From Whitmania pigra (Eukaryota; Annelida; Clitellata; Hirudinida; Haemopidae), in assembly GCA_021613335.1 (NCBI GenBank), contig JAJTWR010000159.1:935001-999000 (forward strand): a stretch of DNA of 64,000 bases. Reading direction: 5' to 3'. Below the pieces are notes generated by a model. That model searched no databases and was not told the DNA's origin. It saw only the letters and a program-made list of their open reading frames with translations. A program made the translations under genes and the position numbers. This document shows, piece after piece, positions 1-16,138 of this stretch. Position 1 is the stretch's first letter. Every line of letters begins with the position of its first letter.

Positions 1-335
1 ATTTTTATTTTTATTAATTGCGGCGCCCCTCGTCTGCTTCGGTGGAGTTTTGTTGACTCTGCAAACAACAACCAAACATACGATGCATGCCATCGTATTT
101 AGCGTCAATGGAGGGGAAAAATAGACAAAAATGGATAAAAACCACCCATGCATAGGAACTAATCTGCCAATAAAAACTTGCGTTCAGCAATATATGGAAG
201 CATTTAAAAGGCTTTCAATCAAAAAATTGTCTGCTTAACTCCATTCCAGAATCCATTCCAACCTAGCATAGATTGGTAACACGCAGGTGCATAGATAAAA
301 AATCAAGTGGCCCTTTGTAGCTGAAATGAGACTTG
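1..335. other. Region left of first gene; no gene seen
   Basis: AT-rich sequence downstream of the minus-strand membrane-protein gene. It probably contains that gene's 3' UTR. I see no other coding signal in it. Confidence 0.3.
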
Positions 336-2417
336 TTAATATGTTGGACTGTTACATATCCGTGACGCCTCGCTTCTTTCAATTCCAGTTTGAGAGCTCG
401 GGAATCCTTCCAATTTTAAGTATACTAAGCAACTATCCTCCACTTTCATTTCGTAGTGATCAGCATATCCAGGTTTTAAATCGCCAAAAAATTCTTCGTT
501 GGAATGAGTTGCGAACCTGAATAGGTTTTCAAGAAGGGATTCATCGGTATGCCGCTTCTTTTCAATGCTCTCTTGATCATCTCCATTCTGCTTTGCACGA
601 TTTCCGCTCTCATTTCTCTGATGTTCGATAGTTTTGGAGTCAAACAAATGACATTCATGGGGATTATTTGTGCAGAATCCTGCCATGGTGTACAACACAG
701 CATCGATTGAAGTTTTATTTGTTGAGCTTTTGTCAGTAGTTTTGCTAGACCTCTCGTTGGACCAACCCGATATTGTCTGTTTAACAGCAATGTCAAACTT
801 ATCGGCAACATGCAACGTGTGGTAGTAGAATCTAAATACAAATCTATTCATTCCGAGTAAACATATTCTATTATAAGATGGCGATGTAGATGATTGATTT
901 GAATCGAGGTGACTTTCATCTTGGCATTCATAAACAACTAGATATTCTTTATTAGCGGATTTGAAAAGGTCGCAAACTGAAATATTCAGACATTTCTGAA
1001 AGTGAAATTTTGGAATAGGATCGTTTGACTGAGAGGTGTAAACTTTCCATGGAGCTTCGTCTCCTGACATAAACTGTCCATCATTGAACGCTGGAGTGAC
1101 GGAAGAATCATCAGATAAGTGTTTGAGGCAAGAATTTTCCCAAGTCGTAGTTATCCACAGATTATTAACTTCAGAGCATTCGATCCAAGGTTTTTGCAAT
1201 GGTCCTTCTTTGCCTAACTTCAAGTTCATAACTGGAACTGCTAAAGTGATGGAAAAGAGAAGGCAGCAGAGCATGAACAGCACCTTGTCAAGACAAATAG
1301 CTGCTGTTAACGGCTAGATTATCTGCAAATTACAAAACTTATGACCAACCTGTTTCAATTCATACTTGTCGTTCTTCCTGACTTTGATTCCTTCCATGTG
1401 TGCGTACCAAACAATTCTCACAGAAACGAACATTATTCGAGATGACGTTACTGCAGCTTCAAGGGCACTACCAGAGTGCCCCGTCGCATGACTGCTCCAC
1501 CACTTGCTCGTGAAATAAGAGATGGTGGCGAGAGGCACGTACTTGAAAACTAAAGTAATGAGCAATTCAACATGCAGAGGCATCGATGTCGTTCCGTCGC
1601 TTCTAAATAAGGCTGACAAAGTGTTGGCAAATTCTGGGAAGAATAAAATGCTACCGACTATTGTAAATATGCACAGCGGCAACCAAAGGTCATTCTTTGA
1701 CACAGCAGTATAATCCAGGAAACCAGCAAAGAGACGAGGCGTCGATTCTTCAGTTTCAGAGCACATAGCAAACTTTGCAAGAGTGAGGATCAAATCAGTG
1801 AAACCTAAAATTAACATGGCCACCACCCACTTCTTGCTTCCTCCGCTGCCGCTTTTAACTGTAGCTTCATTGCCGCCAGTTTCGACTGATTCTTTGATGT
1901 CCCCGTTGCAGATCGTTTTCTTGCTCCAACTTCTGTTAAAACACTTCTTTTTACCAAAGTTTTCGAAGAATAACTGACATCTTGCACGAAAGGAATTCCT
2001 CGTTGGATTCGAATGAAAGTTACAAACACGAACATCATCTCCTGCCGGAGATTGAATCTCCTCTTCTGGTAGCAAAATCTTCTCAACTTCAACTTCTTCA
2101 ATTTTATTGATCATGTCAATTATTTGCTCCTTTCAAATTAGTGTTGATGAAATATGTCAATATTCCAGTTAACATTAAAAGCCTCGCATTTATTGCCTCG
2201 ATGAAAATCTTCATTTGGAGCTCCCGTTAGCGATTGTTTGTTCCCAGGTGAACACAGGTATTTTATGGCGTGAGGCGAATCGATACATCACTCGTTCTGA
2301 TGCCGTTAAGCCCACAGCAAATGTGCTTAACATCAAAGCATCCCAATTAATGAATCCAACCGCTAAACAAAGTCCCACGAACTCATTCCAGCCAATTTCT
2401 ACAGGTAATGGTATCAT
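336..2417 (-). CDS. Polytopic membrane protein with large glycosylatable C-terminal domain, family not recognised
   Basis: Three-exon model on the minus strand: 2417-2256, 2126-1350 and 1313-336. It stays in phase 0 throughout and gives 638 residues. Visible features: about six hydrophobic segments (one in exon 1, four in exon 2 such as the one beginning KWVVAMLILGFTDLIL, one at the start of exon 3). A roughly 290-residue hydrophilic tail follows, with several cysteines and N-glycosylation sequons (NIS, NQS, NKT, NES), so the tail is probably lumenal or extracellular. The junction from exon 2 to exon 3 (CAG/gttggt to ctag/CCG) is convincing. The exon 1 start (ATG at 2417) and its donor are less certain; a TGA follows if that donor is not used. 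I do not recognise the family and assign no function. Confidence 0.5.
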
Positions 2418-2659
2418 TATAATTGCATTATAATGCAACGAATGATAACAAGGATGACGATTAGTTTGCGTAATCCACTTACATGGCACATTTTCCTGCG
2501 GCGAGATAGGCAAACTGCTGTAAATGTAAACGTATTATCAAGTTGTCCACAGGAGGTTCGATTCATAGCATCATGCATGCCGCTCACAATGACTCATGGT
2601 GCAATCCAGCCAAATGCAATCACGCATGCGGAGTTTGTTGTAGAAATGAATAAATTTTA

Positions 2660-3550
2660 GCAGGCGACACTCATTAAAGAGCTTCCTTGCACAGGTCACA
2701 TCATCAAGCAATTAGTTTAATTAAGTCGCCTCGTCCGACAACTTTGCCTTTGTTGCGACAAGATAACAAGGTAAGGGGCAGAAAATTTGTTTAAGAAAGA
2801 AGTTGATAATCACATTAGGATTCCAGTTAACATTTACATAGCAAATAGCAGCAGTTTTATGTTTCAGGAAGAGCTTGACTTGTGTGGACCCTTAAAGTAG
2901 CATATATGTTTATTCAATTACCTTGCAGCATTTTGTGAAACATTGCTCATATTAGACGCCATTTCAACTTTCTCCGGATGGGGGAAACCCACAACTTCAG
3001 GATATGACCTTTTTTGATTCTAAGTCATGAGGGCGTTGCTCCTCTGTCTCCCCCAAATGACGCTCCTGTTGCTAAACTCTTCAATTAAATAACTGAATCG
3101 ATGCAATTTCCCGATAATAGTCTACTTGTTGTCCGTAAACGACTCCGTTGTGCGTCTTTATCATTGGTCATGCATTGCGATGAACTGATGGTCATTCTGC
3201 AAACTTTCCTCACGGACCTTGTCCAAGGGTGTATTTGGGATGGCCGGGAAGAAGCTCTCCATCACTTGGAAAATATAAGAAAAAATTAAGTAAATCTACT
3301 ATAAAACACAAATTAATAAAAAAAAATTAAATTAAAAGTACAAATATAAAAAAGTATTAATATAATATTTTAATAAACTATTTCAATAATTTACCACTTT
3401 CGACAAAGATTTTAGTAGCTGTGCACCCCTAAATCAGCCCGCCGGTTCCAGTGTGTGGTCCCTTCGCTAAAGATCCGCCCTTGATCCTGTCTCTTAATTC
3501 AACTGTAATGTATGAATATCATCATACTTTATTTTCATTATACTTGGTTA
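2660..3550. other. Intergenic, no gene recognised
   Basis: AT-rich sequence with no coding exon I can support. A short stretch near 3425-3445 resembles the terminal region of the hAT MITE at 51868-52088 (cccctaaatc followed by cccgccgg). It may be a decayed copy. Confidence 0.3.
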
Positions 3551-3558
3551 CTAATCAT

Positions 3559-4464
3559 CAATGCCAGGCAGAAGTTAACTAAAAAGTTACTAACAAATTG
3601 TTTAACTTTTTTTTAGTTACATGAAAAGTTTATTTAAACCAAAAAAGTTTAGTTAAATTGACAGTTTAACCATTTTTTTAGTTACTAGCTATAAAGTTTA
3701 ATTAAAAAATGTTAGTTACTAAAAATTAAAAATTTTAAAGTTTTACTTCCTTAATAAAATGTTTTTTTTCTTTTCCGATGGTTTGGATTTACTCAAAGGT
3801 TCCCATGCAGGATATTGTATTGGTAAAATGTTTGCCACAATATTTGAAGAATTCAAAATTTCTTTAAAAATTCAAAATGTTGTGACAGAATATTTCAACT
3901 AATTTTTCGAAAGAATTTAGTTTGTTTAGAGGAGATGCCTCATCAAAATGTTATGGGCATGATAAATATGACGCCATAACCAATGTTAATGTTGGCAATT
4001 GCCTGCAAGAAATTGATGGAGATAATGATGAAGCTGTGGTACTACCTCCGCAGAAACTTTGTCAACCAGCATTGGAAATTGCAGTAATGACTGAATCTGA
4101 CATGAACTTTTTGGTTGCATTTCTTTTAGTTATGAAACCAGTTATGATAGCCATGATCAAGATTACAATCAGAAAACCACTTCAGTCTAGATGTTATCAT
4201 GTCATAAAGTTTGATTTCTACTTGCGGTTTTATTGATGTAAAATAACATTAAGTCATTTTGTCTACTGATATTTGATAAAATATGTACGCCAAAAAATTT
4301 GACAGAAAAAAAGTTAGAAAAAAGTTATGGAGAAATTAACTATTTTTTTTTAGTTTAGTTTACGACTTTTTTAAAGTAGTTGTAACTAATAGTTTAATTA
4401 ACATTTTTTAGTTGAAAGTTAAGTTAAAGTTTAACTAAAAAAGTTTAGTTGGTGTCCATCACTG
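3559..4464. mobile_element. hAT-type DNA transposon derivative (906 bp) with 8-bp target-site duplication
   Basis: The element is flanked on both sides by the identical octamer CTAATCAT (3551-3558 and 4465-4472). Its ends are imperfect inverted repeats, CAATGCCAGG on the left and CAGTGATGGA as the reverse complement of the right end. Both subterminal regions (about 3570-3735 and 4310-4450) are packed with AGTTAACTAA and TTTAGTT type motifs, typical of transposase-binding subterminal repeats in hAT elements. A short open stretch at 3922-4236 contains LLVMKPVMIAM, which resembles a segment common in hAT transposases. No complete transposase is present, so this is a non-autonomous or internally deleted copy. 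Confidence 0.8.
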
Positions 4465-4472
4465 CTAATCAT

Positions 4473-5408
4473 TCAATAATATTTTATAGCCATTAAATTA
4501 GCCTATTAACTTTATCTATATCTAATATATATATAATATTTATCTAATACAAATTCTATTTGAATTTCGATAACTGAATTTGTGTTTTCTTTTGAGTAAC
4601 AAATAACTTACAAGGATTTAAGTACCATAGAAATCGCTAACTGGTCTTGTTGACATTAATGGCGTTTATAATGTCAAACATAGTTATTGATGTTTCCTTT
4701 TATCACTACTAAATTTGTATATGTTAAAGTTTAAACATTGAAATATTGCTTAATACCTTTTCAAGTCGTTGTTTAACTATTTTATAAAAAATGTTTGGTT
4801 TGGTTGAAGAAACTGTTATATGCGAGGAGAAAACTGAAATGGTGGGTGATGTTTTTCTTAGCATATTATGCCAAATATTGCATTTTGAACATATATGTTC
4901 ACCAACTAATGCTTATGGGGTTTTTAAAATCTAAAAGAAATTAACAAGACTACTGTGTAAATCAAAATATGGCAGTGACTGAGTCATGTAATATAATTTC
5001 TATAAATTTTTTTCTTTAAAAATTTAATTTTTTTTTCCTCATTCAATGTAACAGAAAATGTGGTAAAACGTGGAGGGTGGCGCCAATTTTAGTAGTCTCC
5101 GGTCGTGAAATATCCTAGCTACGCCTCTGGTTAACATGTAGTTATAACTTGTCATGAAATAGTCTATAGGCAGAAAAAACTAAAATTGAAGTAGTTGGCC
5201 CATCACTATATAAATATGCTTGATGTGCCTGCAGTAGCATCACAATAAATAACAATTGCTTGATGGGCTACAGATTTATTCAAATATAAGATCAAAAGAT
5301 AAATTGACGCATAAGAAACTATACAGCTTCAATGTATCGAAAATTAAAAATTCGAGTGGTCGCAAAGATTCACTAATTGTTATAAACACAAACAATATTA
5401 TTGCCTCA
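4473..5408. other. Intergenic, AT-rich, no gene seen
   Basis: Stop-rich in all frames, with no supported exon, between the hAT element and the gypsy fragment. Confidence 0.3.
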
Positions 5409-5861
5409 CTAAAAACCGTATCGCTTTGGAAATATAATTTTTCTTCCGTATCTGGATATTCCAGTACATCTTTCATTGGGTATAGGTTGATGAGGAATTA
5501 TTTGTCCTTCGCTCTGTATCGGATGAGCCGTGACATCTTCAACATGCGCCTGTATATTTGTTTGGTCTTGTTTGGCCTGGTCGGACTCATTGGTCTGGTC
5601 AGCCAAATATAACAGTGGTTTATCTTGTTTGACTCTCTTTCTCGGAAACAATTGCCGTCGATTCCTAATAAACTCTTTCCCATCTAATGTCTTTATTTTA
5701 TACCTTTGGGGACCTTCAGTAGATTTGATATTGCCTCTTCTCCATTTGTTGTCAACTCGAAATCTGACTGGTGTACCTGGAGAAAGTTGTTGTGTAGAAT
5801 GCTCGTCATTATGAAATGCCTTTGCATTTTTGCGCTTGGCTGACTGTTTATTGATATCCAT
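5409..5861 (-). mobile_element. Ty3/gypsy pol fragment: C-terminal end of integrase
   Basis: An open frame of 150 codons on the minus strand. Its composition is that of the tail of Ty3/gypsy polyproteins: a KAFHNDEHSTQQL-type segment after the integrase core, a basic chromodomain-like part (KWRRGNI, PQRYKIKTLDGKEF), RNRRQLFPRK, and an ending of SRYGRKIIFPKRYGF. Reverse transcriptase, RNase H and the integrase core are absent, and I see no flanking LTR. It is a detached relic whose frame happens still to be open. Identification rests on recognised family motifs. Confidence 0.7.
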
Positions 5862-6276
5862 AACAACGATTATTTTCTTATTATTTAACAGACGTCAGAT
5901 ATACATCAAAACGTCATCAATATACAACCAAAAACCGTTTGGTTTTTACATTTGTATGTATCTAAAGCGATGGTCTACGAATTACTTTTTATTACTTTCT
6001 TTTCTATGCATTCAGATCAACTTGACTATTAAATAAGTTGTCTTATAATTTTAAACTTTTTTTGGACCAATAAATGAAATTGACCTGCTTTTGTTGGTAT
6101 AATATTCAAAATACTTAATAACTAAAAATGATTTAAATCATTTCACTACCAACATCTATGGCTTACATTAATATCGGAAAGTCCTCGCAGTTTATGTATC
6201 GGGAGGTTGTTGTGGGTTAGCGCTTACTGCTGATTATCAGCATAGCTATTTTTTTTTGCGATTTTATTCTACGAAT
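5862..6276. other. Intergenic; presumed 5' flank of CNOT11
   Basis: No coding signal. A T-run at 6249-6257 lies just upstream of the predicted CNOT11 start codon. Confidence 0.3.
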
Positions 6277-9808
<3,532 letters not shown>

Positions 9809-10162
9809 CCTCACTGGTATCAAGTCTAGATACCCTTTGAAGCTTCTGTCGATGAAATCTTGGTACTTTTCACTTCACTGAACTCATGTTTATCATGAAA
9901 TATTGTGACTGCTAATTTTTTAAAGCTCTTGAGTTGCTGTTAACTTAAAATACTTGAAATAAAAAGAATTATAACAAACGAGAATATTGGTTATTTTTTT
10001 TATCTATTTTAAAATTCGGTTTATGTTTGAGATGGTGATGTCAAATCATACAATCTTTTAGATTTAGGTCCAGTATGAAATAAAAATTATATAGTGTGTC
10101 AGTTGTCATAGAACATGACTCTGCAGGAATGCCAAAATTCTAAGGTATTGATAACTGAAACA

Positions 10163-13100
10163 TTAGCTTGCATGAGGCATAATGATTGAATCATCTGAGA
10201 AAGTTGTGGAAGATGTTTGATTGGGAGTTAGGCTATTCTCCACATCCTTGTGATCAGCATTTTCATTGAAGACATTAATGAACTTGATATCATCTTGAAT
10301 GAAAAGTTCGTGGAGCTTATTAAGAACTTCCCTGGTGTTGATCATGTCCTCATCAATATTGTCTTTGTTTGTTCTTTCACATGGTGTGCCATCCACTCCT
10401 TTGTGATTTGTGATGGATGCGGTTATTATTTCTCCATGGCACTGGTGACCTTGTGGTGATGTTGGGGGAAATTCACATTCACCTTTTAACTTCATGAGGC
10501 TAAGAGATTTTTCTAGAAATAAACCATGTTCAAACACTGACTAAACGGTTTGAATAAGAAGATTCCGTGACATTCATTTGAATTCACACATTTTCTTTCC
10601 ACCATTTAAGCTGGATGCACTTCGCTCACCTGCCAAGTTCCTGAGATCAACTTTATCAGATTCCTTCAGCTTGTTCTCTAATTCTTCCACCCTTTTACCT
10701 AAAATCCTGCATCCCACATTTATTCACTTATTTTTATAATTGGAACGCGTTGAAACCAAACATCCCAGATAATAATCACCTATTGGCTTTCTTTTGATGT
10801 GATAAGGCTGTAGATTTATCATTAAGACATTCAAGCAATGAGCTGGCCAGGGAGTGCACGTCTTGCATTGTTTGTGGAGTAGGATTTGCTAAGCTGCTGT
10901 TTGCTAGTAGCTGTTGAACTAGATATGGGTTTAAGATTATTTAACTTGAGATTTCCCATTGCAAGAAATAAATTTACATGTGAACAAACCCTGTTTCTGA
11001 GATATCACTAGCCCACAGTTTCTATGTTGTCCAAGTTTCAGAATGCCTTTATTTCTCTTCTTCTCTAGGAGACCCTTGAAACAATAAAAAAAGTGGAATA
11101 ATTAATGTGTTTGTATAATTACAAACATAGGGTTACTACCTTGTATTTGGAGAGAGCACTCAATGCTATAGCTCGCTCATCCTCCATCTGTTTCATCTTC
11201 TCACTTAAATATCTGGAAATTAATATCACACAAGTAATAGAAATAACATATTCAAAAGGAGACTCTAATAAATGCAGATTTAGTTAGAAGAAAGCCATAC
11301 CTAAAACATAAAAAGACAAACAATACTAAATGTTGATAAATGTGTCCACAGCAGTCTGGCAACATTTTGAAATGATTTGATAAGGTGGAATTAAAGAGGG
11401 AAGATTTTTTGAGAGAAAGGGCATTATATCAACTTCTATTCATTTCGTTTGAAATAACTCAAACACATTGTTCCAGAAGAATTAAAGTATGGAATTCAAA
11501 CTATTTGAATTCAAATTGAATAAATTAAATACTTTTTAATGTCTCAAATAGTGAATAGCTTACCTGTTTTCAGCAATAACAGCATCTATGTCCAAAATCT
11601 TGTTATCTTGTCCACCAAAAACTTTATTGATTTCTTTGTTGAGGTTTTCATATTTCCTTTTGTACTCATTTCTTTCTGTCACCATTTCCTCTTTCTCATC
11701 CAGCAATTGCTGGAGATCCCTTTCCATTTGAGCTATCTGGACATCATAATAGGTTATATGTTGCTAATGTTAACTGGAACATCTTAGAAATTTGCAAATT
11801 TAGTGAAGGCTGTGACTAGGCAATGACTAGTAGGCATGACTAAGGTTATTCTAAGCATGAGCAATAAAGCAATGAATCATAGAAATATTAGCAAATATTT
11901 GTGTGATGAAGTCGAAATATCAAATTCAAAGCAGGAAATGCGAGGCAAGAGATTTTTAGCATGTGAAGCATAGAAGATAGGGCTGTTTGGATTTGAAGAT
12001 TATTATAAGCGGTTCAAATACCAAAGTGAACCAATGGAAGCCTGTATTCTTAATAAATATAATTTCACTCACTTTCTCTTTTTCATTTTCCATTCTTTTA
12101 ACTAAGTCTTCCCTTTCATGCGAGGTGAAAAACCGTGTATCCATTCCCTCTGTGACTGAACCAAGTCTGTGTCTCACTATTTGCTCTCTCAGCAACTAAA
12201 TGAATAGAAAAAATAATTTAGAGTAGGAAACTAAGAATTGTATAAATATGTAATATTAATTACTCTGATATCCCCATTAGCATCTTTCAGTTTTTGTTTC
12301 AAGTCATCAACTTCGAATTGCAGAGATTTGTTAACATCTCTCATTTCACATAATAACTGAGCCAAGCTCTGTATGAAATCTTTTATTATGACATCAAAAT
12401 AAAGAAAATTCGACTTTAAAATTATTACTAAATCTAACCTGTTGTTTAGTATCAGAAGTTTCAAATGATTCTAAATTTGACATTGGTCTGGCAGTCTGAA
12501 TAAAAACAAGTATCGAGGTCGATTATTAAACTTGCCATCAAGAATTATTCAAAAATTATTATAATTACATCATAACATCAGGAATCCATCCACTTCAACT
12601 TACAATTCCAGCAAGCTGTCTCTTCATAGACTGATATCTGAGTTGGACTTGTTCAGCCATTAATTTGAACTGATCCCTTTCCTGGCGGCATTGTGCTAAA
12701 TCCTTGCTCAATATGAGCAATGCTTCACACTTACTGTCAAGTTTTCTTTTAAATACCTGCAGCTAAAACACAATTTAAATACAATAACAAATACTCCAAT
12801 ACTTAGTATGAAACAATTCCAATCCACTCATCCAAAATCTACAATTTTATTTGCATTTGGAATACATTGACATTTTCACAACCTTGAGAGGTTAAAATGT
12901 TACTTAAATTATCCTATATTAATAACTTAACAATTCCAATTATAATATTTATAATATAATTTAAGTTAATAATATTTTACTCAAATGTCAAATTGTAAAT
13001 ATATTTTGTTAATGTGGTCATTCACTTTAGACTTTTACAAATAATATCAAATTTCATTTGCATTTGAAAACTATTATGTTGAACAATCTGGTTCTCTACA

Positions 13101-13244
13101 TAACTGGGCTTTATTGCTCTTTAACATCTGTCTGTAGAGGCAAGGTATTGACTCAATTCGAAACTAACTCAATTCCTGACTAAATTATCCCATTTACCTA
13201 ACCTCGTTGCGAAGCATATCATAACTTTGTTTCGAAGGTTCCAT
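10163..13244 (-). CDS. CCDC149: Coiled-coil domain-containing protein 149 homolog
   Basis: Eleven exons on the minus strand: 13244-13203, 12762-12604, 12495-12439, 12368-12264, 12195-12073, 11736-11564, 11212-11140, 11074-10990, 10918-10780, 10706-10630, 10536-10163. Phases agree at every junction, giving 468 residues. Diagnostic blocks are SKCEALLILSKDLAQCRQER, RHRLGS followed by FFTSHEREDLV, ILDIDAVIAENRYLSEKMKQ and TMQDVHSLASSLLECL, each with an obvious counterpart at the same order in vertebrate CCDC149. The protein is mostly coiled coil, with a low-complexity acidic tail in the last exon. Its molecular role is poorly known; I do not infer one. It is divergent from COMMD5. Confidence 0.9.
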
Positions 13245-13854
13245 CTCGAAGATCGTGATGTTATCACCAAAAATCAACTAAGTGTAAGCGTCTACTGGGT
13301 CGTCGCAAGTCTCAAATGGCACAACAAATGACTAATTACACAAGTAAAGTGTAACTAGTAAGAACTAAAATTATTTTGTTTGGCACTGAATATAATCTCA
13401 ATTAAGAGATCATATTCATATTATATATGCTTATGTAATAGATTGGTGCATATTGATACGAAATTACATATATAATATAATCAGGGGAATTTTTTAGCTA
13501 AGATCTAATTTATTAAACTAATTATTACAAGACAATTTGACTTTTTATATATTTTATTAGTTGGAATTGCAATATTGCTAGTAATTAACCGATTAGAATA
13601 TAATTTTAAATAGTACTTATTATATACTCCTGTATAAAAGTTCACATTATTTCCATATCAATCGGTCGATGGGTTTCCCTCAAAAAACAAAAGGAAAATC
13701 ATCAGAATTCTGGTAGTCAACATCGCTCTAAGATCAGCTGACTTAAAATATTGAGAAAATATTATGATAGACGTTTGCTTTATGTTTCATTGGTAGCGTT
13801 AATAAGCACCAGATTCCCTAACAAAACCCAATATTGGGGGCGTAAACTGCATAG
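13245..13854. promoter_or_regulatory. Shared divergent 5' region between CCDC149 and COMMD5
   Basis: The start codons of CCDC149 (13244, minus) and COMMD5 (13855, plus) face away from each other across 610 bp that contain no coding signal. A shared or bidirectional promoter is an inference from spacing alone. I see no defined promoter element. Confidence 0.35.
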
Positions 13855-15603
13855 ATGAGTGAAGAGAGAAAATTATTTGGTGGTCGAAAGGTGCCAGAAG
13901 AAATTAAAGCACTCTCGAAACTCAATGTTTCGAATATTAAGAAGGGGACGTTGTGTACAATTGCTTCCAGCGGTAGATTCTTTCGTTATTTTGTATGAGA
14001 TGGTGATCTTATGGATTTGGTGTCGTATATAACGACACATTATCATTATTACTTTATTTAAACTTCCATTAAGGACATTACCAAACTAGTTATTAATAAT
14101 GACCTGCTGTCAAACTTGTTTTAAGTTCTAGACTCCATTTTGGAGAAAGTATGTATGCTCACCCAGATTCAAAGAGCAGCCCAAAATGATTTGAATAGGG
14201 ATGATTTCCTTACCCTTGTATCAGGACTTCACAAATTGCTGCTTCTAATTTTAAAGTCAAACCTCAACACTAAAGAAGTATTCAGATTGATTGATATTGT
14301 TCATGCAAATAGCTAACTTTTTTTTAATGGATATTGACATTTTCAATTTTAAGATATTGGAAGAAGATCTCAAAGAGCTGAAGTAATTGTGTCCATGTCA
14401 TACTTCAAACTTTTCATATTATTAAATTACATTCTTCTGTAATTTAGATTGGATCCCATCCTCATTACCATTATTGCTGAGATTGTCTTCAATTCAAGGT
14501 TTGGTTATTTGCTACATATTGCTTCAGATTTTAAAAATTGCCTTGAAATGTTAGGAATATTAGGGTTGAAATTGCCAATGTTTGTCATGGCTTTCCCTTC
14601 TGAGTGGATTTCATTTATTTGAACTGATGTTGGTAAGTGAGTTGGTTCAGTTGTGCCAAAGGGAAGACCCATAGCATTATCTTTGCAATGAACATTTTCT
14701 GAAGTATTTATGATGCTCTTGGTACTATTTGGATAAACTATGGTATAGCAATGTTTAAAATAGCTTTGTTGCATGATATAGGAACTTTCCTTTTCTGAAA
14801 GCCATTGTCAAAACAATGTTCAGTTTTGAGCCATGTTCAAGAGTTTCAAGAGAATTTCTATCAATGATTGCATGGCAACAGTTAAGATTATGAATTATTT
14901 ACAAGTTAAAGAGTAAATGCTTACATATTTTAGGAAGGAGCTCCTTGCAAAGGCTTCACGTTTGGGTCCTGATCCAAATTCTTTGAAGTCATTGGACTGG
15001 AGGGTTGACGTTGGCATTTCTAACAGGTTTCATTTCATTAATTTATTTGATAATAGCATTAGGTTTTTCAGTAATATTTATTAATTTTAAGTATTTTGCA
15101 TTCATATATAATTAATTATTATTTGCTAAAAATATGATATCCTATTAATATTTATCTAAAAATATTCTACAACAACTTATTTTCTATCTAGAAATGGAAA
15201 TGAAATCATGTTTTAAGCCTTGCTATGAGAGGATAGTTTTAGGTAATAACATTATTTTTGATTGTTGTAAATGTTGCATTAACTTTATTTTCTTAGTACA
15301 TTATGCAAGGAATTGCAGGCAGTTGTAACAATGAAGATGCTTACAACTGATGGTAAAACTCACATCCTTGAGGTTAGCTCTCTGTGAAATGTTTTGAGGG
15401 AGTACTATAATTTAAAGCTAATCTTAAGTATTTATAGTATAAGTATTAATATAACTTCTAAATTTAGTTTAGAATTAAGTTTAGAATTTTTCAAGGTGCC
15501 CCAGAAGAAGTTTCATGAACTACGTTTCAATGTTGCCATGGTTCTCAAAGAGATGGAGCTATTGGAAAATTCAAGATATTTGAGCATTGCTGACTCAAAC
15601 TGA
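13855..15603 (+). CDS. COMMD5: COMM domain-containing protein 5
   Basis: Seven exons: 13855-13972, 14132-14277, 14354-14382, 14448-14498, 14934-15026, 15297-15372, 15496-15603. These give 206 residues in consistent phase. The N-terminal helical half (LFGGRKVPEEIKALSKL) matches the COMMD5 type. The C-terminal COMM domain has the family signature: DWRVDVGIS, KMLTTDGKTHILEVPQKKF and ELRFNVAMVLKEMELLE. COMMD proteins form the hetero-decameric ring of the Commander complex, which supports endosomal recycling and cullin-ligase regulation. The third coding exon is only 29 nt. Assignment to paralog 5 rather than another COMMD rests on the N-terminal block and the WRVDV form of the COMM domain. Confidence 0.88.
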
Positions 15604-15856
15604 TCATACTTTTTATTGACAATCTTGGATTGTTTGCCTCCATGAAAATTATTGGTTCAATATGTTTATGTTGGTTAAATTTTAAGCTAAACTTTTAGGA
15701 TTGAAAAGTTCACTACACCTCTTACAATTAGTGGTAAAATGTTTAAATTTTTAACGTTTTACCCCATGAAGGATCATTGCAAATTTTCGACCCTTCTCTA
15801 GTTGGCGTTATGTTAATTGACTTTTCGTCGTTGTTGTTTGTTGGCATCCGTTATAT
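15604..15856. other. Downstream flank of COMMD5
   Basis: Presumed 3' UTR and spacer; no other gene seen. Confidence 0.3.
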
Positions 15857-16138
15857 CAGGGGTCTCAAACACGCGGCCCGCAAAGACATTTCATGCGGCC
15901 CGCTACTGCAAGGATTCTTGCAATGTTTGGCAGTACATATGCATGTGAACAATTTTTCTCATCCTTGAAAGTTGACAAGTCTGTACTGAGGTCACAGCTC
16001 ACTAATGAACATTTGCAAGCAACACTGAAATTGGTTTCTTCTCACAAAATCAAGCCTAATATTGATGCCCTTGTTGACGCAAAACTCTGCCAGGTCAGCA
16101 GTCAGTACAGAAACTTCTCGCCTTACTGGCTCACTTAA
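15857..16138 (+). mobile_element. hAT relic: terminal motif fused to transposase C-terminal dimerisation domain
   Basis: It begins with CAGGGGTCTCAAACACGCGG, a terminus typical of one hAT family found widely in animals. Within about 40 bp this runs into an open frame (15893-16138) encoding the end of a transposase of the GTF2IRD2/ZBED5-like type: ILAMFGSTYACEQFFSSL, RSQLTNEHLQATLKL and a closing DALVDAKLCQVS. The BED finger and catalytic domain are missing. I find no matching right terminus, so it is an internally deleted, end-truncated copy lying between COMMD5 and the tetraspanin. Confidence 0.75.

Noticed and set aside
5409..5861. Possible host gene encoding a basic 150-residue protein
   Set aside because: The sequence matches the C-terminal end of Ty3/gypsy integrase, so it is transposon debris.
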